Origin: UBA1724 sp963621575
GTDB lineage: Bacteria > Verrucomicrobiota > Lentisphaeria > Oligosphaerales > Oligosphaeraceae
Direction: 5' to 3'
Assembly: GCA_963621575.1 (NCBI GenBank)
Contig: CAVFEH010000008.1
Coordinates: forward strand, 1-64,000
Length of the DNA: 64,000 bases
In this document: positions 43,303-51,700 of the stretch, one piece after another
Position numbering within the stretch: position 1 is the first letter of the stretch
Layout of the letters: each line of letters begins with the position of its first letter
Translations under genes and position numbers: made by a program
The notes under the pieces: generated by a model
What the model was told of the DNA's origin: nothing
Databases searched by the model: none
Seen by the model: only the letters and a program-made list of their open reading frames with translations

Positions 43303-44064
43303 ATGTCCGGACATAACAAGTGGTCGTCCATCAAGCACAAGAAGGGCGCTGCCGACGCCAAGCGCGGCGCGATCTTCTCCCGCGTCTCCAAGGAAATCAT
43401 CCAGGCCGCCCGCGAGGGCGGCGGCGACCCCGCGCTGAACGCCCGCCTGCGCGCCGCCGTGGCGGCTGCCAAGGCGGCGAACATGCCCAACGACAACATC
43501 GACCGCGCCATCAAGAAGGGCACGGGCGAGCTGGGCGGCGCCGCCATCGAGGAGTTCACCTACGAGGGTTACGCGGCCGGCGGCGTCTCCGTCATCATCA
43601 ACTGCATGTCCGACAACAAGAACCGCTGCGCCTCCGACATCCGCTCCTTCTTCAGCCGCCACAACTGCAAGATGGCCGGCTCCGGCGCCGTCTCCTACAA
43701 GTTCAAGCGCAAGAGCCGCTTCGTGGTCGAGGGCGACTGGGCCGACGAGGACAAGCTGATGGATCTGCTCATGGAGGTGGATGTGGACGACATCCAGGTG
43801 GACGACGGCACCGCCGAGATCATCGCCGCCCCCGACGCCTTCGCCAAGATCCTGGCCATCTTCGAGGCCAATGGCATTGTGGCCACGGAGTCCACCCTGG
43901 CCATGATCCCTGAGAGCACCACCCTGGTCTCCGAAGTGGGCACCGCCAAGAGCGTCCAGAAGTTCGTGGACGCCCTGGAGGAGTATGACGACTGCCAGGC
44001 CGTCTACCACGACATGGAGCTCTCCGACGACGTGGCGGAGGCCCTGGCCAACGAGGAGGAGTAG
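43303..44064 (+). CDS. YebC/PmpR family translation or transcription factor
   Basis: This 253-residue protein has the three-domain YebC fold. It starts MSGHNKWSSIKHKKGAADAK, contains ANMPNDNIDRAIKKGTGE, and has YEGYAAGGVSVIINCMSDNKNR as family hallmarks. YebC proteins were described as transcription regulators, and some are now linked to translation of proline stretches. An AGAGGAG site lies upstream and a terminator follows, so it is monocistronic. Confidence 0.94.
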   Translation: MSGHNKWSSIKHKKGAADAKRGAIFSRVSKEIIQAAREGGGDPALNARLRAAVAAAKAANMPNDNIDRAIKKGTGELGGAAIEEFTYEGYAAGGVSVIINCMSDNKNRCASDIRSFFSRHNCKMAGSGAVSYKFKRKSRFVVEGDWADEDKLMDLLMEVDVDDIQVDDGTAEIIAAPDAFAKILAIFEANGIVATESTLAMIPESTTLVSEVGTAKSVQKFVDALEEYDDCQAVYHDMELSDDVAEALANEEE

Positions 44065-44142
44065 GGCGCTCCCCCCGGCGGCCCCGCCATGCTCCGCTGG
44101 ATGACTTCCGGCGGGCCGCCTCGCCCCGCAAGCCCCCCTGGA

Positions 44143-44186
44143 AAAAGCCGCAATCCCCGCATCCGCAGCGCCGATTGCGGCTTTTC
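44143..44186 (+). terminator. terminator after yebC
   Basis: AAAAGCCGCAATC pairs with GATTGCGGCTTTT over a C-rich loop. Confidence 0.9.
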
Positions 44187-44231
44187 CGTTGCTGGGCAGC
44201 GCACCCCCTTTTTTCTGCGAGGAGTCCTTCC

Positions 44232-45095
44232 ATGACACTGAAAATTGGATCCATCGTCAATCCCGTCTTTCCGGATTGCAGCCACATCTTTGACCGCATC
44301 GTTGGCTTGGGCATGAAGACGTGCCAGATTTGCGTCTGGAATACGGGGCTTTATGTGGACAAGGAGCTGCGCGCCAAGGTGTTGGAGACCATCCTCCAGC
44401 AAATGGAGGAGAAGCGGGTGGCGCCTTCCGCCTACTGGGCCGGCTACAGCGGCCCGGTCTACTGGAATTTCTCCGAGGGCCCCCTGAGCCTGGGACTGGT
44501 GCCCGCGCCCTACCGCTCCATGCGCGTCCGGGAGTTGTGCCAGGCCGCGGACTTTGCGAAGGAGCTGGGACTGCCCGCCGTCGTTACGCATTGCGGCTTC
44601 ATCCCCGAGAACATGACCGACCCCGGGTTCCGGCCCGTGGTGCTGGCCATCGTGGAGGTGGCCCGCCACTGCAAGTCCCTGGGGCTGCAGTTCTGGTTCG
44701 AGACCGGACAGGAGACCCCCGTCACGCTGCTGCGCACCATCAAGACCTGCGAGGAACACTTCGGCCTGGATAACCTTGGCATCAACCTGGATCCCGCAAA
44801 TCTGCTTCTCTACGGAAAGGGCTGCCCCGTGGACGCCCTGGAGGTCTTCGGAAAGTATGTGCGCAACATTCACGTGAAGGACGGCTGCGTGCCCACCGAC
44901 GGCGTGAACCTGGGCGCGGAGAAGCAGGTGGGGCAGGGGATGGTCCATTATCCCGTCTTCATCCGGCGCCTGAAGGAGCTTGGTTTCCAAGGAGAGTTCA
45001 TCATCGAGCGCGAAATCGCCGAGGACGAGAACCAGCTGAAGGACATCCGGGAGACCATGGAAAATCTGGAGGCCTGGTGGAACCAGGGGGCCTAG
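44232..45095 (+). CDS. sugar phosphate isomerase/epimerase-like TIM barrel
   Basis: This 287-residue AP-endonuclease-2-like TIM barrel has a likely divalent metal site formed by Glu in FWFETGQE, Asp in NLDPANLLLYGKG, His in NIHVKDG and Glu in IIEREI. Members act as sugar isomerases or epimerases, xylose-isomerase-like proteins or myo-inosose dehydratases, so the exact reaction is open. It is the first gene of a close run with the pseudouridine synthase and NUDIX genes (gaps of 13 and 17 bases). Confidence 0.82.
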   Translation: MTLKIGSIVNPVFPDCSHIFDRIVGLGMKTCQICVWNTGLYVDKELRAKVLETILQQMEEKRVAPSAYWAGYSGPVYWNFSEGPLSLGLVPAPYRSMRVRELCQAADFAKELGLPAVVTHCGFIPENMTDPGFRPVVLAIVEVARHCKSLGLQFWFETGQETPVTLLRTIKTCEEHFGLDNLGINLDPANLLLYGKGCPVDALEVFGKYVRNIHVKDGCVPTDGVNLGAEKQVGQGMVHYPVFIRRLKELGFQGEFIIEREIAEDENQLKDIRETMENLEAWWNQGA

Positions 45096-45108
45096 AGGCC
45101 CGCACCCC

Positions 45109-45771
45109 ATGGCGCCGGAACCCCTCCATCTTGACAACCACCTCCTGGTGCTGGACAAGCCGTGGGGACTGCTGACCCAGCCGTCCGGCACAGGGGAGGA
45201 CTCTTTGGAGGCCCGCGGAAAGGCGTTCCTGAAGGAGCGCTTCCAGAAGCCGGGCGAGGTCTTTCTGGAGGCGGTGCACCGCATTGACCGCGTGGTGGGG
45301 GGCGTGGTGCTCTTTGCCCGCACCTCCAAGGCGCTCTCCCGGCTCAACGAGGCGCAGCGGAACCACGGAATCCACAAGACCTACCGGGCGCTGGTGTGGG
45401 GCGCCCCCGGACGGCTCCCGGGCCCGGAAGGCGAGCTGGAACACTGGCTTGCCCATGGCGGGCATTCCGCGCGCCTGGCGCGTCCCAGGGACCCCGGTGC
45501 CCGGGAGTGCCGGTTGCGCTATCGCGTCCTGGAGGTCCGTCCGAAGGCCACCCTCCTGGAGATTGACCTGCTGACGGGGCGATATCACCAGATCCGGGCG
45601 CAACTGGCCGCCGCGGGCGTCCCCATCTGCGGCGACGACAAATACGGCGCCCCCGCCGAAAGCCGACCCCTCGCTCCCGGCGGCGGAATCGCGCTCCTCT
45701 CCTGGGGGCTCTCTTTGACACACCCCGTTTCGAAAGGGGAACTGACTCTCCGGACGGGACTCTCCCTCTGA
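45109..45771 (+). CDS. RluA-family RNA pseudouridine synthase
   Basis: This 220-residue enzyme has the catalytic Asp motif HRIDRVVGG (usually HRLDRxTSG), LLVLDKPWGLLTQPS near the N-terminus, and LLTGRYHQIRAQLAAAG near residue 160. There is no S4 domain, as in the short RluA-type enzymes that modify tRNA or 23S rRNA. The target uridine cannot be predicted. Confidence 0.88.
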   Translation: MAPEPLHLDNHLLVLDKPWGLLTQPSGTGEDSLEARGKAFLKERFQKPGEVFLEAVHRIDRVVGGVVLFARTSKALSRLNEAQRNHGIHKTYRALVWGAPGRLPGPEGELEHWLAHGGHSARLARPRDPGARECRLRYRVLEVRPKATLLEIDLLTGRYHQIRAQLAAAGVPICGDDKYGAPAESRPLAPGGGIALLSWGLSLTHPVSKGELTLRTGLSL

Positions 45772-45788
45772 AGGCGGCCATTCACGCA

Positions 45789-46283
45789 ATGTCCAAAAAC
45801 TACTGCCCCATCCTTGGCACCCTGGGATACATCCTCTCTCCCGACGGGCAATCCGTGCTTATGACCCACCGCATCGCGCGGAAGGGCGACGAGCAGTTCG
45901 GCAAGTACAACGGCCTTGGCGGCCATCTGGAGCCCAACGAGGATGTGGCCGCCGGCATGGTCCGGGAAATCCGCGAGGAGTCCACCCTGGAAGTGACCGC
46001 CATGCAGTTGCGTGGCACCGTGAATTGGACGGGCTTCGGACCCCATGGGGAGGACTGGATGGGATTCATCTTCCTGGTCACCGCCTTCCGCGGCACTCCC
46101 CTGCCACAGAATGAGGAGGGGCCCCTCTCCTGGATTCCCCTGAAGGACTTCGGAAAGTATCCCATGTGGGAGGGCGACCGGTATTTTCTGCCGCTGGTCT
46201 TTGACGGCGACCCCCGCCCCTTCCACGGCTATATGCCCTACGAGAACGACCGCCCCCTCTCCTGGACTTTCCACCGCTTCTAG
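45789..46283 (+). CDS. NUDIX hydrolase
   Basis: This 164-residue enzyme has the NUDIX box GGHLEPNEDVAAGMVREIREEST, which matches Gx5Ex7REUxEEx, and the substrate-proximal GKYNGLGGHLE typical of MutT/8-oxo-dGTP-type diphosphatases. It converges on dsbD, and the two coding regions share the four bases CTAG at 46280-46283, used as a stop on each strand. Confidence 0.88.
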   Translation: MSKNYCPILGTLGYILSPDGQSVLMTHRIARKGDEQFGKYNGLGGHLEPNEDVAAGMVREIREESTLEVTAMQLRGTVNWTGFGPHGEDWMGFIFLVTAFRGTPLPQNEEGPLSWIPLKDFGKYPMWEGDRYFLPLVFDGDPRPFHGYMPYENDRPLSWTFHRF

Positions 46284-47821
46284 CGGGCGACGCCCTCCGG
46301 GGTGGCTACCAGGAAGGTGGGGAAGCCCAGGATATGGCAGGCGTCCGCCATGGCGCGGTTCTCCGGGCGGTCTCCCCAGATGCCCACGCAGACGAACTCC
46401 TCCAGCACCGGGAGGACTGCGGAATCCCGGAGGGTGCCTCTTTCCATTTTGTCGCAGGCGGCGCAGGCCTCTCCCCGGAAATACAGAAGGAGGGGCTTTT
46501 TCGTGTCTTGGGAGAGGGCGGCGGCGGCGTCCAGCTGCGTCATCCAGGGGCCGTCTTGGACGGCGTCAGGCGCTTTCATGAGGCGGATTCCGGTGGCTGC
46601 GGAACGGAGTGCGAAGAGCAGGATGACGACGCCCATGAGGGATTTCAGGCGGTTCATCCAGGCGCCGGGGCGGGGAAGGGCGCCGATGCCGGCGCCAAGG
46701 AGGGGCCAGGGAGCCCCAAGGCCGACTCCCAGCAGCAACGGCAGCCAGAGCGCGCCCGTGTGTCCGCTTTGGTAGAGGTCGGTGGCCAGCGCCAGTACCC
46801 AGAGAAGCACTGGCGCCACGCAGGCGCCTGCCAGCAGTGCGGCGGTGGCCCCAAGGAGGAATGCGGTGCCGTAGGAGCCGCGTTTGGCGTCGGCGGGGAG
46901 CCCCCGGCGGAAGCGTGTGAAGTCCAGGGAGAAGAGATCGAAGAGGGAGAGCCCCAGGATCAGGAAGAGCGCCGCCAGGAGGAACTGGAAGAGCGGCTTT
47001 GCGTGGAGGGCGCCGAATTGCCCGCCCAGCGCCACCACCAGTGCGCCGGAGGCGCCATACGCCAGCGCCATGGCGCCCCCGTAGACCGCCCCCAGGGCCG
47101 CGCCGCGCCCGCGTCCCCCCCCGCCGCCGCGGGCGCCCAGGACGCCCAGGGTGACGGGAATCATGGGGAGTACGCAGGGCGTCAAGTTCAGCAGCACGCC
47201 CATGCCTGTTGCGAGCAGGCAGGCCCAGAGCCATCCGTGGAGCCGGAACCCCCTTGTGAGAAGATTTTCGTGGATCCCCGCCTGTCCGTCCGCCGTCCGC
47301 GCGGCTTCCAGCCATTCCAGGAAGGCGTCGGGGGGGGCGTATCCTCCCAGGGGCGCGGAGAGGCGCCAGCCCTCCGGAAAACCGCCGGGCGACGTGGCGG
47401 ACCCGGGCGTGCTGGCGGATATTGTTCCGCCGTCCAGGGAAATCGACTGCGGCCGGTAGCAGAGGGTATTTACGCAGCCCTGGAAAACAAAGGATACGGC
47501 GGCGTCCTTTGGCGGGCGGGGGGAGACGCGCAGCCGCAGGGTGGCGTTGGCGGGGAGGAATTCCTCTTCGTAGGCCTCAGGGGCCTCCAGGACCTCCCAC
47601 TCATAGTCCCCCGGCGGCTCCACGATGACCTCCCAGCCTGGGGAGAGCTTTCCGTCGGGCGGCCCCTGGATGCGGGCCTCCAGGAGCAGCGCGTCTTCCG
47701 CCTGCGGTTGGGGCAGGGCGTTGAGGATGCCGTGGAAGGGCGGGGAGCCCTCCTGCGCAGGAAACCCTGCGGCGAGGAGCGCGACCAGCGCCAGGGCGAG
47801 GATGGTGGTGCGGAACGTCAT
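46280..47821 (-). CDS. dsbD: thiol:disulfide interchange protein DsbD
   Basis: This 513-residue protein carries electrons from the cytoplasm to the periplasm. It has a signal peptide, an N-terminal alpha domain with the Cys pair CVNTLC near residue 105, an eight-helix DsbD/CcdA domain with LNLTPCVLPMIP and LAGACVAPVLL as the redox cysteines, and a C-terminal thioredoxin-like domain with GEACAACDKME. All three redox pairs are present, so it should be functional. The coiled-coil gene lies 32 bases upstream on the same strand. Confidence 0.9.
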   Translation of the reverse strand: MTFRTTILALALVALLAAGFPAQEGSPPFHGILNALPQPQAEDALLLEARIQGPPDGKLSPGWEVIVEPPGDYEWEVLEAPEAYEEEFLPANATLRLRVSPRPPKDAAVSFVFQGCVNTLCYRPQSISLDGGTISASTPGSATSPGGFPEGWRLSAPLGGYAPPDAFLEWLEAARTADGQAGIHENLLTRGFRLHGWLWACLLATGMGVLLNLTPCVLPMIPVTLGVLGARGGGGGRGRGAALGAVYGGAMALAYGASGALVVALGGQFGALHAKPLFQFLLAALFLILGLSLFDLFSLDFTRFRRGLPADAKRGSYGTAFLLGATAALLAGACVAPVLLWVLALATDLYQSGHTGALWLPLLLGVGLGAPWPLLGAGIGALPRPGAWMNRLKSLMGVVILLFALRSAATGIRLMKAPDAVQDGPWMTQLDAAAALSQDTKKPLLLYFRGEACAACDKMERGTLRDSAVLPVLEEFVCVGIWGDRPENRAMADACHILGFPTFLVATPEGVAR

Positions 47822-47853
47822 CCGGGGGCGTGGTGTTTTTTGGGGGACGTTTT

Positions 47854-49182
47854 CTAGGAGAGGCCCGCGCTTGCGCCTCCGTTGGCGCGGTACTTCGCCA
47901 TCTCCATCTGCAGGGCGGCGTATTTCTGGCTGAGCTCCGCCTTGGATTGCTGGACCGCCTCCAGCTCCCGGTGGGTGGCCTGGATGCGCTCTTCGGCGAT
48001 CTTCCGGAAGTGGTCTTCCATGATATGCTCCTTCTCCTGGAGGAAGCGCTCCTTCTGCTCCAGGGAGGCCTGGGCGACCTGGAGGTCGCCCTCCTTCGTC
48101 AAAAGCTCCCGCTCCCGGCGGGCGATCTCCTGCTTCTGCTCGGAGAGGCCCTTGTAGTCCTCCGCCAGCGCATTCCGCTTCTCCTGCACATCCGCCGTCA
48201 GACCCTCCAGCATCTTGCTGCGGCCCTCGCCCAGCACCGACTGCCACTCCTTGAGGAACTTGTCGCACTGGAGGTTGGCCTGGCGCTGCATCTCCACGAT
48301 GGCCTTGGACGCCTCCTCGCGGCTTTCCTGGATCTGGGCCAGCATGGCCTCGCGCTCCTTGGCAAAGCCGGCCTCCGCGATGGCCTCGCGGTTCTGCACG
48401 GCCTCCAGGCGTGAGGCCAAATCCTTCTCCTGCCGCTCCAGGGAGATCCGCTTCTGCGAAAGCTCCTCGGAGAGCTTCTTCAGGCCCTCTTCCTGCTGCG
48501 CAAGACGGCCCTTGGCGGCGTTGAACTCCTCCAGCATTCCGGAACGCTCCGACGTCAGACCCTGGCGGACCTCGGCCTCCCGGACCGACAGCGCCATCTC
48601 CCGCTTGTTCAGGCCGTCCTCACGGGCGGCTATGGCCTCTTTCTCCTTCAGAAGATCCGCCTGGAGCCCGTCGAACTTCTCCTTGAGGGTGGCGCTCAGC
48701 CGCTGGAAGTCGGCCAGGAGCTTCTGGTCCTGGACGGCGAAATTCCGGTTGAATTCCTCCTGCATGGCCAGGATCCGCTGACCCTTGGCGTCCAGCTCGG
48801 ACTTCAGGTTCCGCAACGGCTGCATCTGCTCGTCCAACGCCGCCGCGAAGGACGCCTTGGCGTCGCACTCCAGCTCCACCACGGACTGCTCCCGCCGGGA
48901 GAGCTCCTGTTCCCGGTCCAAGAAGCGCTGGGCCGCCTCCTGGTAGACGGCGACTGCGTGGGAGAGGGATTCCTTCTGCCGTTCCAGGGTCTTGAGCTGC
49001 TCCTGGTACATGGACTCCAGGTCGCTCTGCGTGATGATGGAGGCCCCCAGGTTGCCCAGCTCCTGGAAACGGGCTGTCAGCTCGTTCTGCTGGCTCTGCA
49101 GGAGGGTCTTGATCTCGGTATACTTCCGCTGGACCTCCCCCTCCCGCTCCTTCATCTCCTTGTCACTGTTGAACCACCCCAT
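47854..49182 (-). CDS. coiled-coil protein of unknown function
   Basis: This 442-residue protein starts MGWFNSDKEMKEREGEVQRK and is almost entirely heptad-patterned and rich in Glu, Lys, Gln and Arg, so one long coiled coil is expected. There is no signal peptide or membrane helix. GGAGAGG precedes the ATG at 49182. The product resembles cytoplasmic filament-like or tethering proteins only in composition. dsbD follows it. Confidence 0.75.
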   Translation of the reverse strand: MGWFNSDKEMKEREGEVQRKYTEIKTLLQSQQNELTARFQELGNLGASIITQSDLESMYQEQLKTLERQKESLSHAVAVYQEAAQRFLDREQELSRREQSVVELECDAKASFAAALDEQMQPLRNLKSELDAKGQRILAMQEEFNRNFAVQDQKLLADFQRLSATLKEKFDGLQADLLKEKEAIAAREDGLNKREMALSVREAEVRQGLTSERSGMLEEFNAAKGRLAQQEEGLKKLSEELSQKRISLERQEKDLASRLEAVQNREAIAEAGFAKEREAMLAQIQESREEASKAIVEMQRQANLQCDKFLKEWQSVLGEGRSKMLEGLTADVQEKRNALAEDYKGLSEQKQEIARRERELLTKEGDLQVAQASLEQKERFLQEKEHIMEDHFRKIAEERIQATHRELEAVQQSKAELSQKYAALQMEMAKYRANGGASAGLS

Positions 49183-49383
49183 GAAATGCCTCTCCTCCGT
49201 ATAAAAAGACGCCCGTTGGACGGCGCTGGAAAAAAACGCCGCATTCCCACCTTTGCGGGGGACTCCTGAACCGCGGAGAATAATGTAAGCCCTGTTTCCC
49301 ATGCGCCCACGCGCGCACGCCCGGGAAACAGGATGGGGATTTTTGGACGCGCCGCGTTTTTCTCCCTTTTTTCTGCGCGAACC

Positions 49384-49411
49384 TTGCAAACCCCTCCCAC
49401 AGGGCTATAGT
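49384..49411 (+). promoter_or_regulatory. tRNA-Pro promoter
   Basis: TTGCAA (49384-49389) and TATAGT (49406-49411) have a 16-base spacer, 48 bases before the mature 5' end. Confidence 0.65.
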
Positions 49412-49458
49412 AAGCCCGCCTTCCGAAAGGTGGGCAATGCCTTCCCCCAAAAATCCGT

Positions 49459-49536
49459 CGGGACGTAGCGCAGCCTGGTTAGCGCGTTTGTCTGGGGGAC
49501 AAAAGGTCGAGAGTTCGAATCTCTCCGTCCCGACCA
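49459..49536 (+). tRNA. tRNA-Pro (anticodon GGG)
   Basis: The cloverleaf has acceptor CGGGACG/CGTCCCG, anticodon loop CTGGGGG, T-loop TTCGAAT, A73 and an encoded CCA. It marks the left border of the accessory region and may have been the integration site. Confidence 0.95.
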
Positions 49537-49588
49537 ATTTAACAGAAAAGGCCAAGCGATTGCCGCTTGGCCTTTTCTGTTAAATTGG
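49534..49588 (+). repeat. 25-bp perfect inverted repeat overlapping the tRNA CCA end
   Basis: Bases 49534-49558, which begin with the tRNA CCA, are an exact inverse complement of 49564-49588, with a five-base loop (ATTGC). It will act as a tRNA terminator (TTTTCTGTTAAATT), but it is much longer and more perfect than other terminators here. Confidence 0.9.
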
Positions 49589-49662
49589 CCTTCCAGATCG
49601 GGCGAACGCAAGGTGCGCACTAGCTGAGCGCAGCGAAGGCAGGCGATTGAAGGAGGGCTGCT

Positions 49663-49806
49663 TTAGGCGACCAGACCGTGTGGGGGATGTCGGTGACAGG
49701 CTTTGGACGAGCATCGTTGCGACAGGCGCGAAGTCGTCTGCGCCGTGGCACCGAGCATCACGATCTTGAACTTTTCCTGGGGTGTCCATTGTTTCCTGCT
49801 GTTCAT
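49663..49806 (-). pseudogene. remnant of an IS3-like transposase orfA
   Basis: On the minus strand an ATG at 49806, with AAGGAG upstream, opens MNSRKQWTPQEKFKIVM, which is the typical start of IS3-family OrfA. The similarity stops after about 18 residues, and the frame ends after 47. It is a broken insertion sequence end. No matching second end is evident nearby. Confidence 0.6.
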
Positions 49807-49829
49807 GAGGTCTCCTTGTAGGTTGGCTG

Positions 49830-49918
49830 GAAAACCTCCTTAATTTACGGATTGCCTTAACGGGGGTCGGTATAGAAAACCTCCTTAATTTACGGATTGC
49901 CTTAACGGGGTCGGTATA
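49830..49918 (-). repeat. tandem 45/44-bp direct repeat next to the IS remnant
   Basis: Bases 49830-49874 recur at 49875-49918 with only one G deleted. Read on the minus strand each unit begins TATACCGACCCC and ends in AAGGAGGTTTTC, upstream of the orfA remnant. This looks like a doubled insertion sequence terminus. Confidence 0.85.
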
Positions 49919-50129
49919 GATTCCATCCCCGTCAATGTTCCCAAGTCGGCCACTTCTACTCTTTGTATTTCAGAATATCGGCCTTTTGGTCGGGAAGTGC
50001 ACTGGCAATTTTCCCAAATAAGCAGCTGCTGCCTCCGGCAGGCTTGTGTTTGCACGATTGAAACATTCCGATTAATGGATTATATTATGCCGATTGACAA
50101 ATTTCATTCCGGAACAGGGGTTCACGACG

Positions 50130-51023
50130 ATGACGATTGAAGAGGCCGCAAGACAATGGAAGATTTCCGAACGGCGAGTCCGGCTGCTGTGCAGTTCCGG
50201 GCGCATCGCCGGAGCGACGATGGTCAACCACAGCTGGCAGATTCCGGAAGGCACCCCAAAGCCGGAGGACATGCGTTCCAGACGTACTCTTGCCGCACTA
50301 TTGGATGACATCGCCGGCAGGAAGCGCCAATTGGACGGCTGCCGTCCCCTGACCCAGGGCGAATTGGAGCGTTTGCGGGAGGAGTTTGTCATTGAATACA
50401 CCTATAATTCCAATGCCATCGAGGGGAACACCCTGACGCTCCAGGAAACCAGCCTGGTGCTGAAGGGCCTGACCGTGGGTGCCAAGCCGCTGAAGGATCA
50501 TCTGGAGGCCGTGGGACACCAGCAGGCCTTTGATTTCATCTGCGGGCAGGTCAGCAATCCGATGCCCTTGACGGAGAGCCTCATCCGCCAAATTCACTCT
50601 CTGGTGCTATCAGACAAGCCAGAGGACCGTGGAGTCTATCGACGGGTCCCGGTGCGCATCGTCGGTGCCTTGCACGAGCCAGTGCAGCCCTATCTCATTC
50701 AGCCGAAGATGGAGCAGCTTCTGCAGGAATATCTCTCCTCCGGGGAAAACCTGATCCCCCGGCTGGCGCGTTTCCACATCGAATTCGAGGGCATCCATCC
50801 GTTCATTGACGGCAATGGGCGAACCGGTCGTCTGCTGGTCAATCTGGAATTGATGAAGGCCGGCTTCCCCCCCATCGACATCAAATTCTCCGACCGGGCA
50901 AAGTACTACGCGGCATTCGACGCCTGGCATTCCGGCAAGAAACGGGATGCAATGGCCATGCTGTTCGCCACCTACCTCAACCAGCGATTGGAACGCTACC
51001 TGGAAATCCTGCAGGAACGCTGA
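50130..51023 (+). CDS. class II Fic-domain protein with N-terminal HTH
   Basis: This 297-residue protein has an N-terminal winged-helix/HTH (about 1-45, TIEEAARQWKISERRVRLLC). Next comes the inhibitory helix motif SNAIEG near residue 95, which fits (S/T)xxxE(G/N) and so places it in class II. The Fic core HPFIDGNGRTGR follows. Fic enzymes usually transfer AMP to Ser, Thr or Tyr of target proteins. The ATG at 50130 is preferred; the frame also opens at a TTG at 50094. It lies in the accessory region between two transposase remnants. Confidence 0.88.
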   Translation: MTIEEAARQWKISERRVRLLCSSGRIAGATMVNHSWQIPEGTPKPEDMRSRRTLAALLDDIAGRKRQLDGCRPLTQGELERLREEFVIEYTYNSNAIEGNTLTLQETSLVLKGLTVGAKPLKDHLEAVGHQQAFDFICGQVSNPMPLTESLIRQIHSLVLSDKPEDRGVYRRVPVRIVGALHEPVQPYLIQPKMEQLLQEYLSSGENLIPRLARFHIEFEGIHPFIDGNGRTGRLLVNLELMKAGFPPIDIKFSDRAKYYAAFDAWHSGKKRDAMAMLFATYLNQRLERYLEILQER

Positions 51024-51056
51024 AACTCTCGCATCAAACTGTCATTTCGGATGGGC

Positions 51057-51089
51057 CAGAGGCCACGAGCCTCCGGCCTTTTTTTTGGG
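51057..51089 (+). terminator. terminator after the Fic gene
   Basis: GGCC-A-GAGGC pairs with GCCTC-C-GGCC, followed by eight T and then a run of ten G. Confidence 0.8.
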
Positions 51090-51122
51090 GGGGGGATAGT
51101 GTCCCAAATGTGGTTGTGAAAA

Positions 51123-51482
51123 ACTTTACACCCTGAGGGGTTCCGGCGGGAATGTGATGCCACGAAAAGCATCAAAAACGGAAAGAAAAGCGTGGACGGC
51201 AGGCTGTTTGTCCAGTTTGTCGCACTGACCCTCAACTGCATGATATACAGGAAATACAACGCCAGCAAGGAGTTGCAGAGACTCTTCCGAACCCGGCGCC
51301 ACATGCTGGAGGAGCTTCGCTCCATCAAGCTCATTCAACATCCGCACAGGCAGAAAATCGTGACGGAAATCGTCGGCTCACAGGTGGACGTCTTCAAAGA
51401 ATTCCGCTTGCCGGTACCGTTTACACTCCTCCCGAAGGATCGAAGGGCTGAATATCAAAAAGCCCTTCACCTAGACCAATAG
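51123..51482 (+). pseudogene. 3' fragment of an IS1634-like transposase
   Basis: The open frame after a stop at 51117 encodes about 119 residues resembling the C-terminal end of IS4/IS1634-type transposases, including CDATKSIKNGKKSVDG, RLFVQFVALTLNCMIYRKY and a helical LLEELRSIKL-like tail. The N-terminal catalytic two thirds are missing, and no start codon with a good ribosome-binding site is present. It is a dead remnant. Confidence 0.65.
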
Positions 51483-51700
51483 TGCTACAAACGCATGCAA
51501 AACTCAGAATCTCCAGCCGCGCATGCACGTTCACCCTGTCGGGCTGGCAGGCGGGGAGGAAGCGCAGACGGGGGGCGCCCGTCGGAACAAGAATCCGGCG
51601 CTCCCCGCTTGCATAATCCATTGCGGATGCCAAGTTAAGCGCATTCTCTGTGCAGAGCATAGATTCCACGGGAAAAACGGCAATCGGAGAATCCTGCCCA

